From: Leptospira sp. WS60.C2
Lineage (GTDB): Bacteria; Spirochaetota; Leptospiria; Leptospirales; Leptospiraceae
Length of the DNA stretch: 64,000 bases
NCBI RefSeq assembly: GCF_040833955.1
Contig: NZ_CP162133.1
Coordinates: forward strand, 1,117,001 to 1,181,000
Direction of reading: 5' to 3'
Each line of letters starts with the position of its first letter. The stretch's first letter is position 1. The position numbers were made by a program, and so were the translations under genes. Shown here piece after piece: positions 43,694-51,256 of this stretch. The notes under the pieces are model-generated. The model ran no database searches, was not told the DNA's origin, and saw nothing but the letters and a program-made list of their open reading frames with translations.

Positions 43694-45243
43694 GGTTTGA
43701 TGTGTTTTTCTAACCAGGATTCGAAGGACAAAGAAACAAATACTTTGTTCTTCGATCTTTCTTCACCTAGCGTATGTTTGATTTTTCTGAATGTGGAACC
43801 TGGTCCCACAAAATGAATGACATCTAATAATTCTGGAAATCGTTTGGTGACGATATCAAATTCAGATCCACTCCGCCAGTAGGCTGCTTTAATTTTGGAA
43901 GTATCGAATGGGATGGGAATTTCAGGAGCAGAAACAAAGTAAGTGGGTATCACAGGATATACACTTGAATGTTTATCAGAATCCATATGGGTTAGTTTCA
44001 CAAATTTTGTTTTTCTTCCTAAGATGGTATCAATCTCAGGTGGTTCACTTTCTCCGAGGCCATCACAAGTGCCATTCACCCAAAATCCTCTGAGAGCTAG
44101 GTCTTTCCATGTGGAAAGTCCTGCAGACCATAGGATTTGGTTACTTGGGTTTACTGACAAATCCAATGGAAACGCATACCCTCTTGAAACAAAGACGTCT
44201 ACATCCTTCGGAATCGAATAGGTGAGTCGTTCTCTTTGTCTTGCCGCCATTTTTGCGTTCGGTGGCCAAACTTCTTCTTTAGAAAAAAATAGATTTGGAC
44301 TTTCGGAAAGTTCTTTGGTTTGTAAAACCACTCCCTCATCGGTCATCCCTCGAATGAAAGTTACTTTTCCATACTCTCTTTTTAAAACGGTAACTCCAAT
44401 TTTTTGGTGGCAACCGCCGCCGTATCGAGATAAAATTTCTCTCTCTTCTAATGCCGTAAATTTTGTTTCTGAATCTGTGATTTCCATCAACATGGCTTCG
44501 AGATGTTTGTCCTCTTTTCTAATTTCTGCACATAACGCACCTTGTGCGGGTGCGCTTGGGAAGACAGAGGAAGGTAATACCATAAAAAGAGAAAGATTTA
44601 ACGTATCTCGGATGACTTGTTTGACTTCTGCCAGTTCGGGCAAATGATTTTCTGGATCTTCAAAACTCAGAATCCGATCTAACGCGGCTTTGGCGACTAA
44701 GATCCCACCTGAATCGTGCTCCAGATATTTGCGAAGTCTTGTTTGGATATTCCCTCTAACCGATTCGATTTTGATTTCAAATTGATTGATGGGAGTCGGG
44801 AAGTAATTTTTTAAAAATTCTTTGATGTGATACTCTCTTCTGGGAGAAGAGGTGAGGATGGTGATTTCATTTGGTAAATGAATCCATTTGTTCTTTTTGA
44901 AAAGTAATACATCTCTCACATCTTCTCTTGGTAAGATGGGAATGAGCGTTGTGTCTTTTCTATCTTTTAGATCCATATCTTTAAAGGAATGGATCACGAT
45001 ATCCACTTTTTTAGCGAGAAGGTCTTCTTGTAAGTCTTTTGTGAAAATACCTTGGCCTGCAAATTGCCAAAGTGGTGTTGTTAGATCTTTGTCACCAGAG
45101 GATTCTCTAAACACAGTTTCGAATTGGTTCGATGGATTTTTTTCTTTTAAAGTATTCGTTACAGTGTGAACTTGTATGCGAGAGAGTAGGGAAGCTCTAC
45201 CGCCTATTTTGATTGTTTCAGACAAGTAAATCTTCCCATCCAT
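43690..45243 (-). CDS. hemC: Fused porphobilinogen deaminase / uroporphyrinogen III synthase
   Basis: 517 residues, against about 310 for HemC alone. The first 300 residues are HydroxymethylBilane synthase: 'IKIGGRASLLSRIQVH', 'VIHSFKDMD' and the dipyrromethane cofactor cysteine in 'RYGGGCHQKIGV'. The last 200 residues, after 'YSIPKDVDVFVSRGYAFP', look like a divergent HemD: a first strand followed by 'AYWRSGSEFDIVTKRFPELLDVIHFVGPGSTFRKIK', matching the HemD 'FTSxxxV...G..T...' half. A fused HemC-HemD has been reported for leptospires, to my memory under the name hemP. There is no separate hemD in the operon. Its start overlaps hemA by 26 bases. Confidence 0.9.
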   Translation of the reverse strand: MDGKIYLSETIKIGGRASLLSRIQVHTVTNTLKEKNPSNQFETVFRESSGDKDLTTPLWQFAGQGIFTKDLQEDLLAKKVDIVIHSFKDMDLKDRKDTTLIPILPREDVRDVLLFKKNKWIHLPNEITILTSSPRREYHIKEFLKNYFPTPINQFEIKIESVRGNIQTRLRKYLEHDSGGILVAKAALDRILSFEDPENHLPELAEVKQVIRDTLNLSLFMVLPSSVFPSAPAQGALCAEIRKEDKHLEAMLMEITDSETKFTALEEREILSRYGGGCHQKIGVTVLKREYGKVTFIRGMTDEGVVLQTKELSESPNLFFSKEEVWPPNAKMAARQRERLTYSIPKDVDVFVSRGYAFPLDLSVNPSNQILWSAGLSTWKDLALRGFWVNGTCDGLGESEPPEIDTILGRKTKFVKLTHMDSDKHSSVYPVIPTYFVSAPEIPIPFDTSKIKAAYWRSGSEFDIVTKRFPELLDVIHFVGPGSTFRKIKHTLGEERSKNKVFVSLSFESWLEKHIKP

Positions 45244-46090
45244 TCATGATGTGTAATTGTTCTTCTTCGCGTTCTCTTGTGAGTTCAGTCAGGAAGAATT
45301 GAAGATCCATTTTTATCGTTTGGATTTGTTCGTCGGTTTCTTGCAAATCTCCTAGAATTTGCGAAAGAGGAATGTAATGCTTGTAACCTGGATTTCCGTC
45401 CGAATGTTCTCTAAAATCAAGTATGAGAGAAGCAGAACGAATCATTTCATCCCAATGAAAAGGAAGAAAGCTGGAAGCAATGACGATCGCTTCGTTCCCA
45501 GGAGTATAGTCTTCCCAGTGATAGGTGGTAATGGGATAGAGCCTACTTAGTTCTTTTAAACGGTTTTGGTTTCTTCCAATCAATCGAACGTCTTTCTTTT
45601 TGGAAACCAAATATGGTAAAATAGAATCCACGAGTTTTCCTGTTCCGAGAAGTGTGACTTCCTTGTGGTTTTGTAGATAGGACTCAGTGACACTACCGTA
45701 GGTTTGTCTTCCAATACCAATAAGATACTTGGAACGAATTTGTTTTGTATGTTCTAATATTTGGTCTCGCAGGCGCAAAAGTGACACAGCAAAGTGAGAA
45801 CCACAAGAGTTTTCTTCGCGAAATCTGTCACGAAACTGGGCTTGGATTTCCGATTCTCCGAAGAGTTTGGATCGTAGACCTGATACCACTTCCAATAAAA
45901 AACGATAGGCATCATATCCATGATACACTTCCCATCCATCCAAAAACCGTTCCTTATCTTCGATGGGAAAAATCCGTTTGTCAGTAAACCCAAGTGTCCT
46001 TTGGCAAGTTTGCCACACTTCAATACGAGAATCGTCTAAGACTTTAGAGATTGCATCAGTAGAATGGAGTAGAATCAGGTTTGACCACAT
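45218..46090 (-). CDS. hemA: Glutamyl-tRNA reductase, short form
   Basis: NADPH enzyme that reduces glutamyl-tRNA to glutamate-1-semialdehyde. Only 290 residues, against about 420 in most bacteria. The catalytic cysteine is C29 in 'WQTCQRT' (normally near residue 50 in 'TCNRxE'), and 'LFGESEIQAQFRDRF' matches 'xxGExQILGQVK'. An NADPH site is at 'VTLLGTGKLVDSILPYLV'. The N-terminus is about 20 residues shorter and the C-terminal dimerisation helices are much reduced. An in-frame TAG lies four codons before the ATG, so no longer start exists. It is the first gene of the hem operon and has no ribosome binding site. Confidence 0.93.
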   Translation of the reverse strand: MWSNLILLHSTDAISKVLDDSRIEVWQTCQRTLGFTDKRIFPIEDKERFLDGWEVYHGYDAYRFLLEVVSGLRSKLFGESEIQAQFRDRFREENSCGSHFAVSLLRLRDQILEHTKQIRSKYLIGIGRQTYGSVTESYLQNHKEVTLLGTGKLVDSILPYLVSKKKDVRLIGRNQNRLKELSRLYPITTYHWEDYTPGNEAIVIASSFLPFHWDEMIRSASLILDFREHSDGNPGYKHYIPLSQILGDLQETDEQIQTIKMDLQFFLTELTREREEEQLHIMNGWEDLLV

Positions 46091-46096
46091 AATTTT

Positions 46097-46142
46097 ATTC
46101 TATCAAATACATCCTGGGAACTGTCACGAGATTGTCAGTTCC
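46097..46142 (-). promoter_or_regulatory. hemA promoter with overlapping inverted repeat
   Basis: On the minus strand TAGAAT (complement of 46097-46102) is a good -10 box. Transcription would then start at about 46090, the A of the hemA ATG, giving a leaderless message; this fits the absence of a ribosome binding site. An inverted repeat GGAACTG / CAGTTCC lies at 46117-46142 with a 12-base loop and overlaps the -35 position (a GTGACA is 19 bases from the -10). It is a plausible operator for the hem operon. Confidence 0.45.
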
Positions 46143-46163
46143 GAAAAAAATCAAATGGCATAC

Positions 46164-46178
46164 TGATTCTTATTCTCA
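46164..46178. promoter_or_regulatory. Fur/PerR-like box before msrB
   Basis: TGATTCT-T-ATTCTCA differs by three bases from the 7-1-7 Fur consensus TGATAAT-N-ATTATCA. It is 22 bases before the msrB ATG and 74 bases before hemA, on the shared control region. Leptospires encode several Fur-family regulators, and iron or peroxide control of heme synthesis and methionine repair would make sense. It is a sequence resemblance only. Confidence 0.4.
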
Positions 46179-46200
46179 ATTAGGAAAGGCATATAAGAAG

Positions 46201-46581
46201 ATGGAACAACAAAACTGGAAAGAAACGTTAACTCCCTTACAATACCAAGTGACACGTGAAAAAGGCACCGAACGGCCGTTCACTGGAGAATACTATGCTC
46301 ATAAAGAGAAGGGCACCTATCTCTGTGTGTGTTGTGGAGAAACATTGTTTTCTTCGGAAACAAAATATGATTCAGGAAGTGGTTGGCCTAGTTACTACGA
46401 ACCGGTTCGAAAAGAAGCCATCGCAACAGAAACAGACAAATCGCACGGCATGGTGAGAACCGAAATTATGTGCCAGAATTGTGGAGCTCACTTGGGTCAC
46501 GTATTCCCTGATGGTCCAAAACCAACAGGCCTACGTTACTGCGTGAATTCCGCCTCTCTTAAATTCCAAAAAGCGGAATAA
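46201..46581 (+). CDS. msrB: Peptide methionine (R)-S-oxide reductase
   Basis: Repairs methionine-R-sulfoxide in oxidised proteins. About 126 residues. Zinc cysteines are CVCC (in '[11 protein letters not shown]') and CQNC, and the catalytic cysteine is in '[12 protein letters not shown]'; '[11 protein letters not shown]' is the substrate-binding signature. AGGAAAGG lies 11 bases before the ATG; a TTG at 46132 would add an unlikely tail. It has no signal peptide, so it acts in the cytoplasm. It is divergent from the hem operon. Confidence 0.95.
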   Translation: MEQQNWKETLTPLQYQVTREKGTERPFTGEYYAHKEKGTYLCVCCGETLFSSETKYDSGSGWPSYYEPVRKEAIATETDKSHGMVRTEIMCQNCGAHLGHVFPDGPKPTGLRYCVNSASLKFQKAE

Positions 46582-46616
46582 AGGGAACTCTAGCGGAGTG
46601 GTCTATTTGGGTTGGG

Positions 46617-47066
46617 TCATTCTTGCAACCAGGAGACTTCTTCGCAAGTTTCCCATTTCCCCCGAGCCTGTTCCCTGGATCCCAGTTTTGCAAGTAAGGC
46701 TTCGTTACGGATTCCCACACGTTTGACAATTTGGTTGGCAAGGGATGTGTAATGGACCGCTTCACAAGAGTGTCCTAATTTTTTCTCTAGTTTCGCCATT
46801 TGGAATAAGAGCTGGGCATTCCCTTCTGTTTCCTTCATTCCTAGAGATTGTTTCAGTAAGATTGCTTTTTTCAAATCGTCTCTCGCTGACATAAAATCCC
46901 CTGCTTCCACTTTTAAATGGGACCTTGCTTCGAGTTCCGCGATCACCGAAGGGATACGAGACAAACGTGTGTGGTTTAAAATCTCTTCCACGGATTGGTC
47001 CAAATTAGGTTCTGCCCACAAACCAAGAGAAATGATGAAAAAAAATGCGATTTGGTAAAACTTCAT
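46617..47066 (-). CDS. Small exported TPR-like protein
   Basis: About 149 residues with a signal peptide (cleavage after 'GLWA'). Three helical pairs resembling TPRs follow ('HLKVEAGDFMSARDDLKKAILLKQSLG', 'AQLLFQMAKLEKKLGHSCEAVHYTSLANQI'). It is probably a periplasmic protein-protein adaptor. The ATG at 47066 puts the signal sequence at the very N-terminus; an upstream ATG at 47102 is less likely. It is convergent with msrB and divergent from rnpB. Confidence 0.72.
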   Translation of the reverse strand: MKFYQIAFFFIISLGLWAEPNLDQSVEEILNHTRLSRIPSVIAELEARSHLKVEAGDFMSARDDLKKAILLKQSLGMKETEGNAQLLFQMAKLEKKLGHSCEAVHYTSLANQIVKRVGIRNEALLAKLGSREQARGKWETCEEVSWLQE

Positions 47067-47170
47067 ACGTTGGTTCCTTGTTCTTTTCAATTCAATGAAC
47101 AAATTGCATAAATTGTGCCAATGTTTGAAATACTCCTCGACGGGAGCGAGAATCGAGATTCCATGAAATG

Positions 47171-47515
47171 GACTCTGGCCGAGCGATCGCCTTTTTTCTT
47201 CCCTATGGAAGGAAGGGGGAGGAAAGTCCGGACACTAGGGGACAATCGGACCAAGTAATGCTTGGGCTTTTTCTTCCTAGAAATAGGAAGGAAGGGACGG
47301 AAAGTGCAACAGAAAGGATACCGCCTACTTGTTAGGTAAGGGTGAAATGGTGGAGTAAGAGCCCACCGCTTTGTTTGTAAAAACAAAGGCATGGTAAACC
47401 CTCCGATGTGCAATCTCAAGTAAACAACCGTTATGAGCCTGTCCCGCCAGGTTGTGGGTAGAGAGCATTAGATAAATGATCGCCTAAAACAGAATCCGGC
47501 TTACGGGCCAGAGTC
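47171..47515 (+). ncRNA. rnpB: RNase P RNA
   Basis: The catalytic RNA of RNase P. The hallmark 'GAGGAAAGTCCGGAC' is at 47220-47234. 'ACAGAAAGGATACCGCC' (CR-IV), 'GGTAAGGGTGAAATGGTGG' and 'AGATAAATGATCGCC' (CR-V) follow in the usual order, and the 3' part has 'GAATCCGGCTTACGGGCC'. Helix P1 pairs GACTCTGGCC (47171-47180) with GGCCAGAGTC (47506-47515). This gives a bacterial type A RNA of about 345 nt. Its last 15 bases overlap the end of the convergent NERD/helicase gene, and a T6 run follows directly (47519-47524). Confidence 0.97.
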
Positions 47516-49060
47516 ACCTTTTTTCAAAATGGTCTGGATCACATCTTCTTCGTTAGGTGGATAAAAGACACAAACCAAACTTCGAATTTTTAAAATGGTT
47601 TCTGCGAGATCAGTTTTAGTTTCTGTTAGGTGCCAGTTTTCAAAACCAATCAAAATTCCACAGGTTTCTTCCATTCCCGCAAAGTCTTTGCAGGAGTAGT
47701 GGCGCATTTCATTTTCGACTAAAAATTGTTTTAATCCATTTTGTTTGATCGACTCTTCTGTATGGTACAGAACAACGATTTCATCATTCTCAATTTCTAA
47801 AACTTTTTTAGCATATCCATAACACCAACGGATTTGATCGGTTAGGTCTTCATCATTTTTAATGAACTGGATATCCGATAAATTGTTTTGGATCGGAGAT
47901 TCCGAAAAATCATTGAGGAGCGAATTGGCAAAATTGACGATTTCAGGTGAATTGCGAATGTTTCGTTTGATGTCCCAGACATGAACAGGAAGCGATTGCA
48001 AAAATTCCAAAAAAGGAACGTTTGCGTATTTCAATCGTCTCGAAACAAAGAGGATCCATTCTTTCTCTTCCCAAAAGTATTTAGAGAGATATAAAAAAAG
48101 ATCGGAATAGGATTTGTCTTTTAGGAATTCTTCAATCCCATCCACAATCAAAATGTCTATGTGATTGTGATTGATTTCTTTATAATCAAAAATGAGTTCA
48201 ATATTGTTTTTTTCGGGGATTTGAGAAAGTTCTTCTTTCCAAATCTCATAAAGGGCTTTTGCTCCTTGCCAAAGTAAAACCTTCTTTCCTTTCCTTGCAT
48301 ATTGAAGGGCAAGTTCACCACAGAGGATGGATTTTCCAGAACCTGGGCTTCCAAACACCAGATTGTGAGAATACTTGGTAATCCCTTCCACCAGTGAAAA
48401 CTGTTCCTTGGTAAAAAATAATAGATTCTCCTCTTCTTTTTCCTTATTGGAACGGAAGGTTTGGAAGAAGTTTAAATTCTTTTTGATGATCTCATGTGCT
48501 TTGACAAGAACTGAATCTGGTAAGGGTTCCCGGCCAGTTCGATAAAAAATGGATTCTAAAACCGTGTTTAGGCTAGTTTCATCATCGACTTCTCTGCCAC
48601 CAAACACAAATAAGTTTTGATCATTTGGTAAATGGAATTCTTTTCGTTCGTTTTTTAAAAAGAAGATTGCACTATCATAATATTCTTTTGGAAACAAGTC
48701 CACAAGTTGGTTATGGTTTTTAAAGAACTCTCGGATGATTTCTCTTTGTGTGATCACTTGGTCTAATGGGTTTTTATAGGACTTCCCTTCTACAGGCTGC
48801 CATTCTCTTTCCCTGACGTTATAAAATTCCCACTCTCCTTTTTTTTGCCTCCACTTTCCGTTCTTGAGTTCGATGGTAATCACTCCATAAGGAGAAACGA
48901 CAAGAAAGTCAATCTCTCGCATAGGAACATCAGGAGTGATGAGCGTGAGGGAATAATAAATATTACATGGAATCTGAATTTCTTTTGAAAAACGGTGGTA
49001 ATAATGAGATTCGAGGGAGATATCTCTCGTTTTTCCGTTAAACTGTTTTGGATAGATCAT
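47501..49060 (-). CDS. NERD domain fused to a degenerate SF1 helicase-like ATPase
   Basis: About 519 residues. Residues 1-200 carry a NERD nuclease-related domain: 'MREIDFLVVSPYGVITIELKNG' has the D and E-x-K of the core. From about 240 the protein is an SF1 helicase-like ATPase: Q-motif 'FTKEQFSLVEGI', Walker A 'GSPGSGKS', Walker B 'IDILIVDGIEEF' and motif IV 'NIRNSPEIVNFANSL'. The DE of Walker B is DG, the motif III glutamine is absent ('LFVSRRLKY') and motif VI arginines are not seen, so unwinding activity is doubtful. The ATG at 49060 avoids overlap with the divergent lipoprotein gene. The C-terminal codons overlap the 3' end of rnpB. Function is unknown; a DNA-defence or repair role is possible. 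Confidence 0.82.
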   Translation of the reverse strand: MIYPKQFNGKTRDISLESHYYHRFSKEIQIPCNIYYSLTLITPDVPMREIDFLVVSPYGVITIELKNGKWRQKKGEWEFYNVREREWQPVEGKSYKNPLDQVITQREIIREFFKNHNQLVDLFPKEYYDSAIFFLKNERKEFHLPNDQNLFVFGGREVDDETSLNTVLESIFYRTGREPLPDSVLVKAHEIIKKNLNFFQTFRSNKEKEEENLLFFTKEQFSLVEGITKYSHNLVFGSPGSGKSILCGELALQYARKGKKVLLWQGAKALYEIWKEELSQIPEKNNIELIFDYKEINHNHIDILIVDGIEEFLKDKSYSDLFLYLSKYFWEEKEWILFVSRRLKYANVPFLEFLQSLPVHVWDIKRNIRNSPEIVNFANSLLNDFSESPIQNNLSDIQFIKNDEDLTDQIRWCYGYAKKVLEIENDEIVVLYHTEESIKQNGLKQFLVENEMRHYSCKDFAGMEETCGILIGFENWHLTETKTDLAETILKIRSLVCVFYPPNEEDVIQTILKKGDSGP

Positions 49061-49103
49061 TTTTTGGTTCTGTAAACTGAGATGTTTCGGTTCTAATGGC
49101 GAT

Positions 49104-49703
49104 ATGAAACGGATACCACAAAGCTTGTTATTCTGCCTATTGTTTTGTGCCTGTGCGGGCGGAAATATCAAAATAAAGATCAAACCAGATCTATCTGGTG
49201 ATCTTGTGATTTACCAAAAATCAATTACCAAAAAAGAGAAGGGTCGTTTTTTAGGTTCTGGACTTCGTGATACAGGGGAAGTGGTGATCACTCTCAAGGA
49301 AAGATCGTACCAATTTGGTAACTATAGCCAAATGTTGCCTCCTGGGTTTAGGTTTATTTCCTTTACGGAGAACCAAAAGACAGAGATCCAACTTGCCATT
49401 GATACCAGTAAAAATTCTCCCCTCTTAAATGCTTTAGAAATCAACAAAGATGAAATTAGTTCCATTTTAAAAGAAGCAAAACAAAGGGATGATTTACTTA
49501 GGTTTAATACCCTTGTGGAATTCATTCAATTTGAAGTCCATTTCCCTTTTCCGATTCAAAAGGTAAAATTTTCGGAACCACGGACTCCGGGTGAGTGGAC
49601 TGTGCGCCTTGATAGTAGTGATAAGATGATTGTAAACATTCCACTCCATTCTATTTGGGCAGGCGAACACGCATTAACGATCGTGCAAATTGATCCTGAA
49701 TGA
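49104..49703 (+). CDS. Predicted lipoprotein of unknown function
   Basis: 199 residues. The N-terminus 'MKRIPQSLLFCLLFCACAGG' has a basic start, hydrophobic core and a cysteine at position 17 in 'LFCAC', a relaxed spirochaete-style lipobox. The mature protein begins 'AGGNIKIKIKPDLSGDL' and is strand-rich with one helical part around residues 100-140. That order is seen in many small leptospiral lipoproteins of unknown role. It is divergent from the NERD gene and convergent with the precorrin-2 dehydrogenase. Confidence 0.78.
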   Translation: MKRIPQSLLFCLLFCACAGGNIKIKIKPDLSGDLVIYQKSITKKEKGRFLGSGLRDTGEVVITLKERSYQFGNYSQMLPPGFRFISFTENQKTEIQLAIDTSKNSPLLNALEINKDEISSILKEAKQRDDLLRFNTLVEFIQFEVHFPFPIQKVKFSEPRTPGEWTVRLDSSDKMIVNIPLHSIWAGEHALTIVQIDPE

Positions 49704-49707
49704 TCGT

Positions 49708-50301
49708 TTACGATTTGTGAAAGTATTCCGCATTCAATTTTTGAATGATTTCTTTTAGAACTTTTTTTCTTTCTTCTGCATTTGGTAAAATCTCTTTTAG
49801 GTTTCGCCTCATGACAAAGAGAGTTTCCAAAAGTTCATGATCTTCTATTGGAATTGTTTCTTCAAAGAGTTTTCGTAAACTAGAGGAAACTCCAGCAAAC
49901 ATCCCATCCGTAGAGATGGCAAATTGTACGGGACCTACTGTGACAGTAGAGGAAGAATAAAAATCACAGTTTTTCGGATCATCGACAGAATTAACCCAAA
50001 TGCCCTTACGTTTGGCGAGACTTCGATAGGTTTTGTTGGTTTCGGAATCACTGGTTGCTAAAAAGATAATATCTCGGTTGTCGAGATCATCTTCTCTTAC
50101 GGCTCTTTCTTCAGATTGAATGTTGGGATATTTTTCTAAGAAGGATTTTACTTCCTCGCTAAACGAGAGTGAGATGATGTGAATCTTGGCTCCGGTGAAT
50201 TCGAGACCCATTAATTTTTCTAAACATGCTCCACCACCACCAACAATCAGTATGTTTTTTCCTTCTAAATTCAGAAAGATTGGGTATTTTTTAAAAGACA
50301 T
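49708..50301 (-). CDS. Precorrin-2 dehydrogenase / siroheme synthase N-terminal domain
   Basis: About 197 residues. 'YPIFLNLEGKNILIVGGGGACLEKLMGL' is the NAD-binding N-terminus of Met8/CysG-type precorrin-2 dehydrogenases, and 'DDLDNRDIIFLATSDSETN' and 'VNSVDDPKNCDFYSSS' follow as in the family. It oxidises precorrin-2 to sirohydrochlorin and, in the bifunctional members, also inserts iron. The start ATG 50301 overlaps the upstream methyltransferase by 11 bases. With the methyltransferase it makes siroheme for CysI, encoded next door. Confidence 0.92.
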   Translation of the reverse strand: MSFKKYPIFLNLEGKNILIVGGGGACLEKLMGLEFTGAKIHIISLSFSEEVKSFLEKYPNIQSEERAVREDDLDNRDIIFLATSDSETNKTYRSLAKRKGIWVNSVDDPKNCDFYSSSTVTVGPVQFAISTDGMFAGVSSSLRKLFEETIPIEDHELLETLFVMRRNLKEILPNAEERKKVLKEIIQKLNAEYFHKS

Positions 50302-51091
50302 TTTGGGAAGTTGTTGTTGTGTTTTGAGGAATAGTTTCTTCTGAAGTTTTTTCACCTAACAAAAGAGGACGAACTGCCTCTCCCACATACAAGATTCCTG
50401 GTCCTTTTGTTTTTTTCTCGATTCCTTCTAACATTGTTTTGTCGAGAGTGGATGTTGTGTAGGTCGCCTGCGAACTTCCTGCATTTTCAAGTAAAACAAT
50501 CGGTGTGGAAGGTTTCACACCTTTTCGGATCAGTCTTTCTGCGAGTTCTTTTGTTTTTTGGCTACCCATAAGGATGACAATGGTGCCTGGAAAATTTTCC
50601 ATCCCAATCCAACTGCGCTCTTCTTCCAAAATCGTGTGTCCATCCAAGATGATGATTTGGCGGGAAAGCCCGCGAACCGTGAGAGAGATTCCAAGATCCG
50701 ATGCCCCTGTAGTGACAGAGCTCACACCTGGTATCACTTCATACGGAATGCCCGATGCAGATAGGGATTGGATTTCTTCTGAGAGTCTTCCAAAAATGGA
50801 GGCGTCTCCGCCTTTTAAACGAACCACTCGTTTGCCTTGGCTTGCATAGTGAACGAGAAGGGAATTGATTTCGTCCTGGGTGCGGTAGTGTTCTTTGGCT
50901 CGTTTGCCCACGTAAAGGATTTGCGCTGATTCTGGGAAAATCTCTAAAAAACTAGCATCTAGGAGGGCATCATACAAAATGACCTCGGCCGTTTCGATGC
51001 GAGACTTGCCACGAAGCGTCAATAGGTCGATGGGGCCTGGGCCACCACTGACAAAACTCACAAATCCTTGTTCCGTCTTATTGGAGGACAT
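50291..51091 (-). CDS. cobA: Uroporphyrinogen-III C-methyltransferase
   Basis: SAM enzyme that methylates uroporphyrinogen III twice to precorrin-2, drawing on the product of the hem operon. About 266 residues. 'GGPGPIDLLTLRG' is the SUMT start, 'VGKRAKEHYRTQDEIN' and 'RLKGGDASIFGR' are classic, and 'VIPGVSSVTTG' is the SAM loop. The ATG at 51091 has AAGG ten bases upstream. It is split from the dehydrogenase domain, unlike the fused CysG of E. coli. It is divergent from cysJ. Confidence 0.95.
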   Translation of the reverse strand: MSSNKTEQGFVSFVSGGPGPIDLLTLRGKSRIETAEVILYDALLDASFLEIFPESAQILYVGKRAKEHYRTQDEINSLLVHYASQGKRVVRLKGGDASIFGRLSEEIQSLSASGIPYEVIPGVSSVTTGASDLGISLTVRGLSRQIIILDGHTILEEERSWIGMENFPGTIVILMGSQKTKELAERLIRKGVKPSTPIVLLENAGSSQATYTTSTLDKTMLEGIEKKTKGPGILYVGEAVRPLLLGEKTSEETIPQNTTTTSQNVF

Positions 51092-51256
51092 ATCTGCTAT
51101 ACCTTGCAATCTTGCTAGAAAACGTCAAGTGATTGGCTAATTATTTCTACAAAATCTCCAGTTTTTTGGTTTACTCGTCTCTAACCTTGGGGAAAGATTC
51201 AATTTATAAGACTTTTTGGATGTTTTACTGGAATCCAACACAAAGCATAGGTTTTT

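Noticed and set aside
47519..47524. T6 run after rnpB as an intrinsic terminator
   Set aside because: The helix before it is the long-range P1 pairing, not a local stem, so it is not a standard terminator, although transcript end there is possible.
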